The translations under genes and the position numbers were made by a program. Under the pieces are notes generated by a model. It saw only the letters and a list, made by a program, of their open reading frames with translations. It was not told the DNA's origin and ran no database searches. Positions 1 through 16,736 of a stretch of 34,814 nucleotides of DNA are shown here, piece by piece; within the stretch, counting starts at the first letter, position 1; each line of letters begins with the position of its first letter. The DNA comes from Daphnia carinata (Eukaryota > Arthropoda > Branchiopoda > Diplostraca > Daphniidae), in NCBI RefSeq assembly GCF_022539665.2, contig NW_026712475.1, positions 1 to 34,814 of the forward strand. The letters are read 5' to 3'.

Positions 1-3000
1 GTAGATATTGAAAACTGATTCTATAACACTATATTCACATTGAATACACGTATATTTGATGCTGTTTGAATGTAGATATTGAAACTGATTCTGTAACACT
101 ATATTCACATTGAATACACGTATATTTGATGCTGTTTGAATGTAGATATTGAAACTGATTCTATAACACTATATTCACATTGAATACACGTATATTTGAT
201 GCTGTTTGAATGTAGATATTGAAACTGATTCTATAACACTATATTCACATTGAATAAACGTATATTTGATGCTGTTTGAATGTAGATATTGAAACTCACT
301 GTATCACACTATATTCACATTGAATACACGTATATTTGATGCTGTTTGAATGTAGATAATGAAACTCACTGTATAACACTATATTCACATTGAATACACG
401 TATATTTGATGCTGTTTGAATGTAGATATTGAAACTGATTCTATAACACTATATTCACATTGAATACACGTATATTTGATGCTGTTTGAATGTAGATATT
501 GAAACTGATTCTATAACACTATATTCACATTGAATACACGTATATTTGATGCTGTTTGAATGTAGATATTGAAACTCACTGTATAACACTATATTCACAT
601 TGAATACACGTATATTTGATGCTGTTTGAATGTAGATATGAAACTCACTGTATTACACTATATTCACATTGAATACGTATATTTGATGCTGTTTGAATGT
701 AGATATTGAAACTGATTCTATAACACTATATTCACATTGAATACACGTATATTTGATGCTGTTTGAATGTAGATATTGAAACTCATTCTATAACACTATA
801 TTCACATTGAATACACGTATCTTTGATGCTGTTTGAATGTAGATATTGAAACTCACTGTATAACACTATATTCACATTGAATACACGTATATTTGATGCT
901 GTTTGAATGTAGATATTGAAACTCACTGTATTACACTATATTCACATTGAATACACGTATATTTGATGCTGTTTGAATGTAGATATTGAAACTGATTCTA
1001 TAACACTATATTCACATTGAATACACGTATATTTGATGCTGTTTGAATGTAGATATTGAAACTGATTCTATAACACTATATTCACATTGAATACACGTAT
1101 ATTTGATGCTGTTTGAATGTAGATATTGAAACTGATTCTATAACACTATATTCACATTGAATACACGTATATTTGATGCTGTTTGAATGTAGATATTGAA
1201 ACTCTCTGTATAACACTATATTCACATTGAATACACGTATATTTGATGCTGTTTGAATGTAGATATTGAAACTGATTCTATAACACTATATTCACATTGA
1301 ATACACGTATATTTGATGCTGTTTGAATGTAGATATTGAAACTGATTCTGTAACACTATATTCACATTGAATACACGTATATTTGATGCTGTTTGAATGT
1401 AGATATTGAAACTGATTCTATAACACTATATTCACATTGAATACACGTATATTTGATGCTGTTTGAATGTAGATATTGAAACTGATTCTATAACACTATA
1501 TTCACATTGAATACACGTATATTTGATGCTGTTTGAATGTAGATATTGAAACTCACTGTATAACACTATATTCACATTGAATACACGTATATTTGATGCT
1601 GTTTGAATGTAGATATTGAAACTGATTCTATAACACTATATTCACATTGAATACACGTATATTTGATGCTGTTTGAATGTAGATATTGAAACTCACTGTA
1701 TTACACTATATTCACATTGAATACACGTATATTTGATGCTGTTTGAATGTAGATATTGAAACTGACTCTATAACACTATATTCACATTGAATACACGTAT
1801 ATTTGATGCTGTTTGAATGTAGATATTGAAACTCACTGTATCACACTATATTCACATTGAATACACGTATATTTGATGCTGTTTGAATGTAGATAATGAA
1901 ACTCACTGTATAACACTATATTCACATTGAATACACGTATATTTGATGCTGTTTGAATGTAGATATTGAAACTGATTCTATAACACTATATTCACATTGA
2001 ATACACGTATATTTGATGCTGTTTGAATGTAGATATTGAAACTGATTCTATAACACTATATTCACATTGAATACACGTATATTTGATGCTGTTTGAATGT
2101 AGATATTGAAACTCACTGTATCACACTATATTCACATTGAATACACGTATATTTGATGCTGTTTGAATGTAGATATTGAAACTGATTCTATAACACTATA
2201 TTCACATTGAATACACGTATATTTGATGCTGTTTGAATGTAGATATTGAAACTGATTCTATAACACTATATTCACATTGAATACACGTATATTTGATGCT
2301 GTTTGAATGTAGATATTGAAACTCACTGTATTACACTATATTCACATTGAATACACGTATATTTGATGCTGTTTGAATGTAGATATTGAAACTCACTGTA
2401 TATACACTATATTCACATTGAATACACGTATATTTGATGCTGTTTGAATGTAGATATTGAAACTGATTCTGTAACACTATATTCACATTGAATACACGTA
2501 TATTCGATGCTGTTTGAATGTACATCATGAAACTGATTGTATAACACTATATTCACATTGAATACACGTATATTTGATGCTGTTTGAATGTAGACATTGA
2601 AACTCACTGTATAACACTATATTCACATTGAATACACGTATATTTGATGCTGTTTGAATGTAGATATTGAAACTGATTCTATAACACTATATTCACATTG
2701 AATACACGTATATTTGATGCTGTTTGAATGTAGATATTGAAACTCACTGTATTACACTATATTCACATTGAATACACGTATATTTGATGCTGTTTGAATG
2801 TAGATATTGAAACTGATTCTATAACACTATATTCACATTGAATACACGTATATTTGATGCTGTTTGAATGTAGATATTGAAACTCACTGTATCACACTAT
2901 ATTCACATTGAATACACGTATATTTGATGCTGTTTGAATGTAGATATTGAAACTCATTCTATAACACTATATTCACATTGAATACACGTATATTTGATGC

Positions 3001-6000
3001 TGTTTGAATGTAGATATTGAAACTGATTCTATAACACTATATTCACATTGAATACACGTATATTTGATGCTGTTTGAATGTAGATATTGAAACTGATTCT
3101 ATAACACTATATTCACATTGAATACACGTATATTTGATGCTGTTTGAATGTAGATATTGAAACTGATTCTATAACACTATATTCACATTGAATACACGTA
3201 TATTTGATGCTGTTTGAATGTAGATATTGAAACTCACTGTATAACACTATATTCACATTGAATACACGTATATTTGATGCTGTTTGAATGTAGATATTGA
3301 AACTGATTCTATAACACTATATTCACATTGAATACACGTATATTTGATGCTGTTTGAATGTAGATATTGAAACTGATTCTATAACACTATATTCACATTG
3401 AATACACGTATATTTGATGCTGTTTGAATGTAGATATTGAAACTCACTGTATCACACTATATTCACATTGAATACACGTATATTTGATGCTGTTTGAATG
3501 TAGATATTGAAACTGATTCTATAACACTATATTCACATTGAATACACGTATATTTGATGCTGTTTGAATGTAGATATTGAAACTCACTCTATTACACTAT
3601 ATTCACATTGAATACACGTATATTTGATGCTGTTTGAATGTAGATATTGAAACTCACTGTATCACACTATATTCACATTGAATACACGTATATTTGATGC
3701 TGTTTGAATGTAGATATTGAAACTCATTCTATAACACTATATTCACATTGAATACACGTATATTTGATGCTGTTTGAATGTAGATATTGAAACTCACTGT
3801 ATTACACTATATTCACATTGAATACACGTATATTTGATGCTGTTTGAATGTAGATATTGAAACTGATTCTATAACACTATATTCACATTGAATACACGTA
3901 TATTTGATGCTGTTTGAATGTAGATATTGAAACTGATTCTATAACACTATATTCACATTGAATACACGTATATTTGATGCTGTTTGAATGTAGATATTGA
4001 AACTCATTCTATAACACTATATTCACATTGAATACACGTATATTTGATGCTGTTTGAATTCAGATATTGAAACTCACTGTATCACACTATATTCACATTG
4101 AATACACGTATATTTGATGCTGTTTGAATGTAGATATTGAAACTCACTTCTATAACACTATATTCACATTGAATACACGTATATTTGATGCTGTTTGAAT
4201 GTAGATATTGAAACTCACTGTAACACTATATTCACATTGAATACACGTATATTTGATGCTGTTTGAATGTAGATATTGAAACTGATTCTATCACACTATA
4301 TTCACATTGAATACACGTATATTTGATGCTGTTTGAATGTAGATATTGAAACTGATTCTATAACACTATATTCACATTGAATACACGTATATTTGATGCT
4401 GTTTGAATGTAGATATTGAAACTGATTCTATCACACTATATTCACATTGAATACACGTATATTTGATGCTGTTTGAATGTAGATATTGAAACTGATTCTA
4501 TAACACTATATTCACATTGAATACACGTATATTTGATGCTGTTTGAATGTAGATATTGAAACTCATTCTATAACACTATATTCACATTGAATACACGTAT
4601 ATTTGATGCTGTTTGAATGTAGATATTGAAACTCACTGTATCACACTATATTCACATTGAATACACGTATATTTGATGCTGTTTGAATGTAGATATTGAA
4701 ACTCACTGTATTACACTATATTCACATTGAATACACGTATATTTGATGCTGTTTGAATGTAGATATTGAAACTGATTCTGTAACACTATATTCACATTGA
4801 ATAAACGTATATTTGATGCTGTTTGAATGTAGATATTGAAACTGATTCTATAACACTATATTCACATTGAATACACGTATATTTGATGCTGTTTGAATGT
4901 AGATATTGAAACTGATTCTATAACACTATATTCACATTGAATACACGTATATTTGATGCTGTTTGAATGTAGATATTGAAACTCACTGTATTACACTATA
5001 TTCACATTGAATACACGTATATTTGATGCTGTTTGAATGTAGATATTGAAACTGATTCTATAACACTATATTCACATTGAATACACGTATATTTGATGCT
5101 GTTTGAATGTAGATATTGAAACTCACTGTATAACACTATATTCACATTGAATACACGTATATTTGATGCTGTTTGAATGTAGATATTGAAACTCACTGTA
5201 TCACACTATATTCACATTGAATACACGTATATTTGATGCTGTTTGAATGTAGATATTGAAACTGATTCTATAACACTATATTCACATTGAATACACGTAT
5301 ATTTGATGCTGTTTGAATGTAGATATTGAAACTCACTGTATAACACTATATTCACATTGAATACACGTATATTTGATGCTGTTTGAATGTAGATATTGAA
5401 ACTCACTGTATTACACTATATTCACATTGAATACACGTATATTTGATGCTGTTTGAATGTAGATATTGAAACTCACTGTATAACACTATATTCACATTGA
5501 ATACACGTATATTTGATGCTGTTTGAATGTAGATATTGAAACTGATTCTATAACACTATATTCACATTGAATACACGTATATTTGATGCTGTTTGAATGT
5601 AGATATTGAAACTCTCTGTATAACACTATATTCACATTGAATACACGTATATTTGATGCTGTTTGAATGTAGATATTGAAACTGATTCTATAACACTATA
5701 TTCACATTGAATACACGTATATTTGATGCTGTTTGAATGTAGATATTGAAACTGATTCTATAACACTATATTCACATTGAATACACGTATATTTGATGCT
5801 GTTTGAATGTAGATATTGAAACTCACTGTATAACACTATATTCACATTGAATACACGTATATTTGATGCTGTTTGAATGTAGATATTGAAACTCACTGTA
5901 TTACACTATATTCACATTGAATACACGTATATTTGATGCTGTTTGAATGTAGATATTGAAACTGATTCTATAACACTATATTCACATTGAATACACGTAT

Positions 6001-9000
6001 ATTTGATGCTGTTTGAATGTAGATATTGAAACTGATTCTATAACACTATATTCACATTGAATACACGTATATTTGATGCTGTTTGAATGTAGATATTGAA
6101 ACTGATTCTATAACACTATATTCACATTGAATACACGTATATTTGATGCTGTTTGAATGTAGATATTGAAACTCATTGTATAACACTATATTCACATTGA
6201 ATACACGTATATTTGATGCTGTTTGAATGTAGATATTGAAACTCACTGTATAACACTATATTCACATTGAATACACGTATATTTGATACTGTTTGAATGT
6301 AGATCATGAAACTGAATCTATAACACTATATTCACATTGAATACACGTATATTTGATGCTGTTTGAATGTAGATATTGAAACTGATTCTATAACACTATA
6401 TTCACATTGAATACACGTATATTTGATGCTGTTTGAATGTAGATATTGAAACTCATTGTATCACACTACATTCACATTGAATACACGTATATTTGATGCT
6501 GTTTGAATGTAGATTTTGAAACTCACTGTATTACACTATATTCACATTGAATACACGTATATTTGATGCTGTTTGAATGTAGATATTGAAACTGATTCTA
6601 TAACACTATATTCACATTGAATACACGTATATTTGATGCTGTTTGAATGTAGATATTGAAACTGATTCTATAACACTATATTCACATTGAATAAACGTAT
6701 ATTTGATGCTGTTTGAATGTAGATATTGAAACTCACTGTATCACACTATATTCACATTGAATACACGTATATTTGATGCTGTTTGAATGTAGATATTGAA
6801 ACTCACTGTATTACACTATATTCACATTGAATACACGTATATTTGATGCTGTTTGAATGTAGATATTGAAACTGATTCTATTACACTATATTCACATTGA
6901 ATACACGTATATTTGATGCTGTTTGAATGTAGATATTGAAACTGATTCTATAACACTATATTCACATTGAATACACGTATATTTGATGCTGTTTGAATGT
7001 AGATATTGAAACTCACTGTATCACACTATATTCACATTGAATACACGTATATTTGATGCTGTTTGAATGTAGATATTGAAACTCACTGTATAACACTATA
7101 TTCACATTGAATACACGTATATTTGATACTGTTTGAATGTACATATTGAAACTGATTCTGTAACACTATATTCACATTGAATACACGTATATTTGATGCT
7201 GTTTGAATGTAGATATTGAAACTGATTCTATAACACTATATTCACATTGAATACACGTATATTTGATGCTGTTTGAATGTAGATATTGAAACTGATTCTA
7301 TAACACTATATTCACATTGAATACACGTATATTTGATGCTGTTTGAATGTAGATATTGAAACTGATTCTATAACACTATATTCACATTGAATACACGTAT
7401 ATTTGATGCTGTTTGAATGTAGATATTGAAACTCACTGTATCACACTATATTCACATTGAATACACGTATATTTGATGCTGTTTGAATGTAGATATTGAA
7501 ACTGATTCTATAACACTATATTCACATTGAATACACGTATATTTGATGCTGTTTGAATGTAGATATTGAAACTGATTCTATAACACTATATTCACATTGA
7601 ATACACGTATATTTGATGCTGTTTGAATGTAGATATTGAAACTCACTGTATTACACTATATTCACATTGAATACACGTATATTTGATGCTGTTTGAATGT
7701 AGATATTGAAACTCACTGTATTACACTATATTCACATTGAATACACGTATATTTGATGCTGTTTGAATGTAGATATTGAAACTTCTGTAACACTATATTC
7801 ACATTGAATACACGTATATTTGATGCTGTTTGAATGTAGATATTGAAACTGGTTCTTTATAACACTATATTCACATTGAATACACGTATATTTGATGCTG
7901 TTTGAATGTAGATATTGAAACTGATTCTATAACACTATATTCACATTGAATACACGTATATTTGATGCTGTTTGAATGTAGATATTGAAACTCACTGTAT
8001 AACACTATATTCACATTGAATACACGTATATTTGATGCTGTTTGAATGTAGATATTGAAACTCACTGTATTACACTATATTCACATTGAATACACGTATA
8101 TTTGATGCTGTTTGAATGTAGATATTGAAACTGATTCTATAACACTATATTCACATTGAATACACGTATATTTGATGCTGTTTGAATGTAGATATTGAAA
8201 CTGATTCTATAACACTATATTCACATTGAATACACGTATATTTGATGCTGTTTGAATGTAGATATTGAAACTCACTGTATTACACTATATTCACATTGAA
8301 TACACGTATATTTGATGCTGTTTGAATGTAGATATTGAAACTCACTGTATCACACTATATTCACATTGAATACACGTATATTTGATGCTGTTTGAATGTA
8401 GATATTGAAACTCACTGTATTACACTATATTCACATTGAATACACGTATATTTGATGCTGTTTGAATGTAGATATTGAAACTGATTCTATAACACTATAT
8501 TCACATTGAATACACGTATATTTGATGCTGTTTGAATGTAGATATTGAAACTGATTCTATAACACTATATTCACATTGAATACACGTATATTTGATGCTG
8601 TTTGAATGTAGATATTGAAACTGATTCTATAACACTATATTCACATTGAATACACGTATATTTGATGCTGTTTGAATGTAGATATTGAAACTGATTCTAT
8701 AACACTATATTCACATTGAATACACGTATATTTGATGCTGTTTGAATGTAGATATTGAAACTGATTCTATAACACTATATTCACATTGAATACACGTATA
8801 TTTGATGCTGTTTGAATGTAGATATTGAAACTCACTGTATTACACTATATTCACATTGAATACACGTATATTTGATGCTGTTTGAATGTAGATATTGAAA
8901 CTGATTCTGTAACACTATATTCACATTGAATACACGTATATTTGATGCTGTTTGAATGTAGATATTGAAACTGATTCTATAACACTATATTCACATTGAA

Positions 9001-12000
9001 TACACGTATATTTGATGCTGTTTGAATGTAGATATTGAAACTGATTCTATAACACTATATTCACATTGAATACACGTATATTTGATGCTGTTTGAATGTA
9101 GATATTGAAACTCACTGTATCACACTATATTCACATTGAATACACGTATATTTGATGCTGTTTGAATGTAGATATTGAAACTCTCTGTATTACACTATAT
9201 TCACATTGAATACACGTATATTTGATGCTGTTTGAATGTAGATATTGAAACTCATTGTATAACACTATATTCACATTGAATACACGTATATTTGATGCTG
9301 TTTGAATGTAGATATTGAAACTGATTCTATAACACTATATTCACATTGAATACACGTATATTTGATGCTGTTTGAATGTAGATATTGAAACTGATTCTAT
9401 AACACTATATTCACATTGAATACACGTATATTTGATGCTGTTTGAATGTAGATATTGAAACTCATCTGTATCACACTATATTCACATTGAATACACGTAT
9501 ATTTGATGCTGTTTGAATGTAGATATTGAAACTCACTGTATTACACTATATTCACATTGAATACACGTATATTTGATGCTGTTTGAATGTAGATATTGAA
9601 ACTGATTCTGTAACACTATATTCACATTGAATACACGTATATTTGATGCTGTTTGAATGTAGATATTGAAACTGATTCTATAACACTATATTCACATTGA
9701 ATACACGTATATTTGATGCTGTTTGAATGTAGATATTGAAACTCACTGTATCACACTATATTCACATTGAATACACGTATATTTGATGCTGTTTGAATGT
9801 AGATATTGAAACTCACTGTATAACACTATATTCACATTGAATACACGTATATTTGATACTGTTTGAATGTACATATTGAAACTGATTCTGTAACACTATA
9901 TTCACATTGAATACACGTATATTTGATGCTGTTTGAATGTAGATATTGAAACTGATTCTATAACACTATATTCACATTGAATACACGTATATTTGATGCT
10001 GTTTGAATGTAGATATTGAAACTGATTCTATAACACTATATTCACATTGAATACACGTATATTTGATGCTGTTTGAATGTAGATATTGAAACTGACTGTA
10101 TCACACTATATTCACATTGAATACACGTATATTTCATGCTGTTTGAATGTAGATATTGAAACTCACTGTATAACACTATATTCACATTGAATACACGTAT
10201 ATTTGATGCTGTTTGAATGTAGATATTGAAACTCACTGTATAACACTATATTCACATTGAATACACGTATATTTGATGCTGTTTGAATGTAGATATTGAA
10301 ACTGATTCTATAACACTATATTCACATTGAATACACGTATATTTGATGCTGTTTGAATGTAGATATTGAAACTGATTCTATAACACTATATTCACATTGA
10401 ATACACGTATATTTGATGCTGTTTGAATGTAGATATTGAAACTGATTCTATAACACTATATTCACATTGAATACACGTATATTTGATGCTGTTTGAATGT
10501 AGATATTGAAACTCACTGTATAACACTATATTCACATTGAATACACGTATATTTGGTGCTGTTTGAATGTAGATATTAAAACTCACTGTATAACACTATA
10601 TTCACATTGAATACACGTATATTTGATGCTGTTTGAATGTAGATATTGAAACTGATTCTATAACACTATATTCACATTGAATACACGTATATTTGATGCT
10701 GTTTGAATGTAGATATTGAAACTCACTGTATCACACTATATTCACATTGAATACACGTATATTTGATGCTGTTTGAATGTAGATATTGAAACTGATTGTA
10801 TAACACTATATTCACATTGAATACACGTATATTTGATGCTGTTTGAATGTAGATATTGAAACTCACTGTATTACACTATATTCACATTGAATACACGTAT
10901 ATTTGATGCTGTTTGAATGTAGATATTGAAACTGATTCTATAACACTATATTCACATTGAATACACGTATATTTGATGCTGTTTGAATGTAGATATTGAA
11001 ACTGATTCTATAACACTATATTCACATTGAATACACGTATATTTGATGCTGTTTGAATGTAGATATTGAAACTGATTCTATAACACTATATTCACATTGA
11101 ATACACGTATATTTGATGCTGTTTGAATGTAGATATTGAAACTCACTGTATTACACTATATTCACATTGAATACACGTATATTTGATGCTGTTTGAATGT
11201 AGATATTGAAACTGATTCTATAACACTATATTCACATTGAATACACGTATATTTGATGCTGTTTGAATGTAGATATTGAAACTGATTCTATAACACTATA
11301 TTCACATTGAATACACGTATATTTGATGCTGTTTGAATGTAGATATTGAAACTCATTGTATAACACTATATTCACATTGAATACACGTATATTTGATGCT
11401 GTTTGAATGTAGATATTGAAACTCATTGTATTACACTATATTCACATTGAATACACGTATATTTGATGCTGTTTGAATGTAGATATTGAAACTGATTCTG
11501 TAACACTATATTCACATTGAATAAACGTATATTTGATGCTGTTTGAATGTAGATATTGAAACTGATTCTATAACACTATATTCACATTGAATACACGTAT
11601 ATTTGATGCTGTTTGAATGTAGATATTGAAACTGATTCTATAACACTATATTCACATTGAATACACGTATATTTGATGCTGTTTGAATGTAGATATTGAA
11701 ACTCACTGTATAACACTATATTCACATTGAATACACGTATATTTGATGCTGTTTGAATGTAGATATTGAAACTGATTCTATAACACTATATTCACATTGA
11801 ATACACGTATATTTGATGCTGTTTGAATGTAGATATTGAAACTGATTCTATAACACTATATTCACATTGAATACACGTATATTTGATGCTGTTTGAATGT
11901 AGATATTGAAACTGATTCTGTAACACTATATTCACATTGAATACACGTATATTTGATGCTGTTTGAATGTAGATATTGAAACTGATTCTATAACACTATA

Positions 12001-12060
12001 TTCACATTGAATACACGTATATTTGATGCTGTTTGAATGTAGATATTGAAACTGATTCTA

Positions 12061-15000
12061 TAACACTATATTGAATACACGTATATTTGATGCTGTTTGA
12101 ATGTAGATATTGAAACTGATTGTATTACACTATAATCACTTTGAATACACGTATATTTGATGCTGTTTGAATGTAGATATTGAAACTGATTCTATAACAC
12201 TATATTCACATTGAATACACGTATATTTGATGCTGTTTGAATGTAGATATTGAAACTGATTCTATAACACTATATTCATTGAATACATGTATATTTGATG
12301 CTGTTTGAATGTAGATATTGAAACTCACTGTATTACACTATATTCACATTGAATACACGTATATTTGATGCTGTTTGAATGTAGATATTGAAACTCACTG
12401 TATTACACTATATTCACATTGAATACACGTATATTTGATGCTGTTTGAATGTAGATATTGAAACTGATTCTATAACACTATATTCACATTGAATACACAT
12501 ATATTTGATGCTGTTTTTGAATGTAGATATTGAAACTCACTCTATTACACTATATTCACATTGAATACACGTATATTTGATGCTGTTTGAATGTAGATAT
12601 TGAAACTCACTGTATTACACTATATTCATTGAATACGTATATTTGATGCTGTTTGAATGTAGATATTGAAACTGATTCTATTACACTATAATCACATTGA
12701 ATACATGTATATTTGATGCTGTTTGAATGTAGATATTGAAACTCACTGTATCACACTATATTCACATTAAATACACGTATATTTGATGCTGTTTGAATGT
12801 AGATATTGAAACTGATTCTATAACACTATAATCACATTGAATACACGTATATTTGATGCTGTTTGAATGTAGATATTGAAACTGATTCTATAACACTATA
12901 TTCACATTGAATACATGTATATTTGATGCTGTTTGAATGTAGATATTGAAACTCACTGTATTACACTATATTCACATTGAATACACGTATATTTGATGCT
13001 GTTTGAATGTAGATATTGAAACTGATTCTATAACACTATATTCACATTGAATACACGAATATTTGATGCTGTTTGAATGTATATATTGAAACTGATTCTA
13101 TAACACTATATTCACATTGAATACACGTATATTTCATGCTGTTTGAATGTAGATATTGAAACTGATTCTATAACACTATATTCACATTGAATACACATAT
13201 ATTTGATGCTGTTTGAATGTAGATCATGAAACTGATTCTATAACACTATATTCACATTGAATACACGTATAGTTGATGCTGTTTGAATGTAGATATTGAA
13301 ACTGATTCTATAACACTATATTCACATTGAATACATGTATATTTGATGCTGTTTGAATGTAGATATTGAAACTGATTCTATAACACTATATTCACATTGA
13401 ATACGTATATTTGATGCTGTTTGAATGTAGATATTGAAACTGATTCTATAACACTATATTCACATTGAATACACGTATATTTGATGCTGTTTGAATGTAT
13501 ATATTGAAACTCACTGTATTACACTATATTCACATTGAATACACGTATATTTGATGCTGTTTGAATGTAGATATTGAAACTCACTGTATTACAACTATAT
13601 TCACATTGAATACACGTATATTTGATGCTGTTTGAATGTAGATATTGAAACTCACTGTATTACACTATATTCACATTAAATACACGTATATTTGATGCTG
13701 TTTGAATGTAGATATTGAAACTGATTCTATAACACTATATTCACATTAAATACACGTATATTTGATGCTGTTTGAATGTAGATATTGAAACTGATTCTAT
13801 AACACTATAATCACATTGAATACACGTATATTTGATGCTGTTTGAATGTAGATATTGAAACTGATTCTATAACACTATATTCACATTGAATACATGTATA
13901 TTTGATGCTGTTTGGATGTAGATATTGAAACTCACTGTATTACACTATATTCACATTGAATACACGTATATTTGATGCTGTTTGAATGTATATATTGAAA
14001 CTGATTCTATAACACTATATTCACATTGAATACATGTATATTTGATGCTGTTTGAATGTAGATATTGAAACTGATTCTATTACACTATATTCACATTGAA
14101 TACACGTATATTTGATGCTGTTTGAATGTAGATATTGAAACTAATTCTATAACACTATATTCACATTAAATACGTATATTTGATGCTGTTTGAATGTAGA
14201 TATTGAAACTGATTCTATAACACTATATTCACATTGAATACACGTATATTTGATGCTGTTTGAATGTAGATATTGAAACTCACTGTATTACACTATATTC
14301 ACATTGAATACACGTATATTTGATGCTGTTTGAATGTAGATATTGAAACTCACTGTATTACACTATAATCACTTTGAATACACGTATATTTGATGCTGTA
14401 TGAATGTAGATATTGAAACTGATTCTATAACACTATATTCACATTAAATACACGTATATTTGATGCTGTTTGAATGTAGATCATGAAACTGATTCTATAA
14501 CACTATATTCACATTGAATACACGTATAGTTGATGCTGTTTGAATGTAGATATTGAAACTGATTCTATAACACTATATTCACATTGAATACATGTATATT
14601 TGATGCTGTTTGAATGTAGATATTGAAACTCACTGTATTACACTATATTCACATTGAATACACGTATATTTGATGCTGTTTGAATGTAGATATTGAAACT
14701 CACTGTATTACACTATATTCACATTGAATACACGTATATTTGATGCTGTTTGAATGTAGATATTGAAACTCACTGTATTACACTATATTCACATTGAATA
14801 CACGTATATTTGATGCTGTTTGAATGTAGATATTGAAACTGATTCTATAACACTATATTCACATTGAATACACGTATATTTGATGCTGTTTGAATGTAGA
14901 TATTGAAACTGATTCTATAACACTATATTCACATTGAATACATGTATATTTGATGCTGTTTGAATGTAGATATTGAAACTCACTGTATTACACTATATTC

Positions 15001-15720
15001 ACATTGAATACACGTATATTTGATGCTGTTTGAATGTAGATATGAAACTGATTCTATAACACTATATTCACATTGAATACACGTATATTTGATGCTGTTT
15101 GAATGTAGATATTGAAACTGATTCTATAACACTATATTCACATTGAATACACGTATATTTGATGCTGTTTGAATGTAGATATTGAAACTCACTGTATTAC
15201 ACTATATTCACATTGAATACACGTATATTTGATGCTGTTTGAATGTAGATATTGAAACTGATTCTATAACACTATATTCACATTGAATACGTATATTTGA
15301 TGCTGTTTGAATGTAGATATTGAAACTGATTCTATAACACTATATTCACATTGAATACACGTATATTTGATGCTGTTTGAATGTAGATATTGAAACTCAC
15401 TGTATTACACTATATTCACATTGAATACACGTATATTTGATGCTGTTTGAATGTAGATATTGAAACTCACTGTATTACACTATAATCACTTTGAATACTT
15501 GTATATTTGATGCTGTTTGAATGTAGATATTGAAACTGATTCTATAACACTATATTCACATTAAATACACGTATATTTGATGCTGTTTGAATGTAGATAT
15601 TGAAACTGATTCTATAACACTATAATCACATTGAATACGTATATTTGATGCTGTTTGAATGTAGATATTGAAACTGATTCACTAACACTATATTCACATT
15701 GAATACATGTATATTTGATG
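12061..15720 (+). repeat. Variant-rich satellite subdomain with recurrent indels
   Basis: Within the array this stretch is enriched in variants that are absent or rare in 1-12060: ACATGTAT for ACACGTAT, ATAATCAC for ATATTCAC, CATTAAAT for CATTGAAT, and loss of AC giving AATACGTAT. Small indels cluster at its left edge: a 6-bp loss at 12070/12071, 2-bp losses near 12275 and 12628, and a 2-bp gain in the T run at 12511-12520. These variants recur in several monomers, so they spread by local duplication. The boundaries are approximate and set by eye. Confidence 0.7.
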
Positions 15721-16005
15721 CTGTTTGAATGTAGATATTGAAACTAACTGTATTACACTATATTCACATTGAATACACGTATATTTGATGCTGTTTGAAT
15801 GTAGATATTGAAACTTACTGTATTACACTATATTCACATTCAATACACGTATATTTGATGCTGTTTGAATGTAGATATTGAAACTCACTGTATTACACTA
15901 TGTTCACATTGAATACACGTATATTTGGTGCTGTTTGAATGTAGATATTGAAACTCACTGTATTACACTATATTCACATTGAATACACGTATATTTGATG
16001 CTGTT

Positions 16006-16071
16006 TGAATGTAGATATTGAAACTGATTCTATAACAATACACGTATATTTGATGCTGTTTGAATTAAGAT
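16006..16071 (+). repeat. Internally deleted monomer
   Basis: A monomer in this stretch has lost about 15 bp: TATAACA runs straight into ATACACG at 16037/16038, removing most of the ATATTCACATTGA segment. The next monomer boundary is also altered (GAATTAAGAT). Confidence 0.85.
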
Positions 16072-16736
16072 ATTGAAACTGATTCTATAACACTATATTC
16101 ACATTGAATACACTTATATTTGATGCTGTTTGAATGTACATATTGAAACTGATTCTATAACACTATATTCACATTGAATACACGTATATTTGATGCTGTT
16201 TGAATGTAGATATTGAAACTGATTCTTTAACACTATATTCACATTGAATACACGTATATTTGATGCTGTTTGAATGTAGATATTGAAACTGATTCTATGA
16301 CACTATATTTACATTGAATACACGTATATTTGATGCTGTTTGAATGTAGATATTGAAACTCACTGTATTACACTATATTCACATTGAATACACGTATATT
16401 TGATGCTGTTTGAATGTAGATATTGAAACTCACTGTATTACACTATATTCACATTGAATACACGTATATTTGATGCTGTTTGAATGTAGATATTGAAACT
16501 GATTCTATAATACTATATTCACATTGAATACACGTATATTTGATGCTGTTTGAATGTAGGTATTGAAACTCACTGTATTACACTATATTCACATTGAATA
16601 CACGTATATTTGATGCTGTTTGAATGTAGATATTGAAACTGATTCTATAACACTATATTCACGTTGAATACACGTATATTTGATGCTGTTTGAATGTAGA
16701 TATTGAAACTCACTGTATCACACTATATTCACATTG

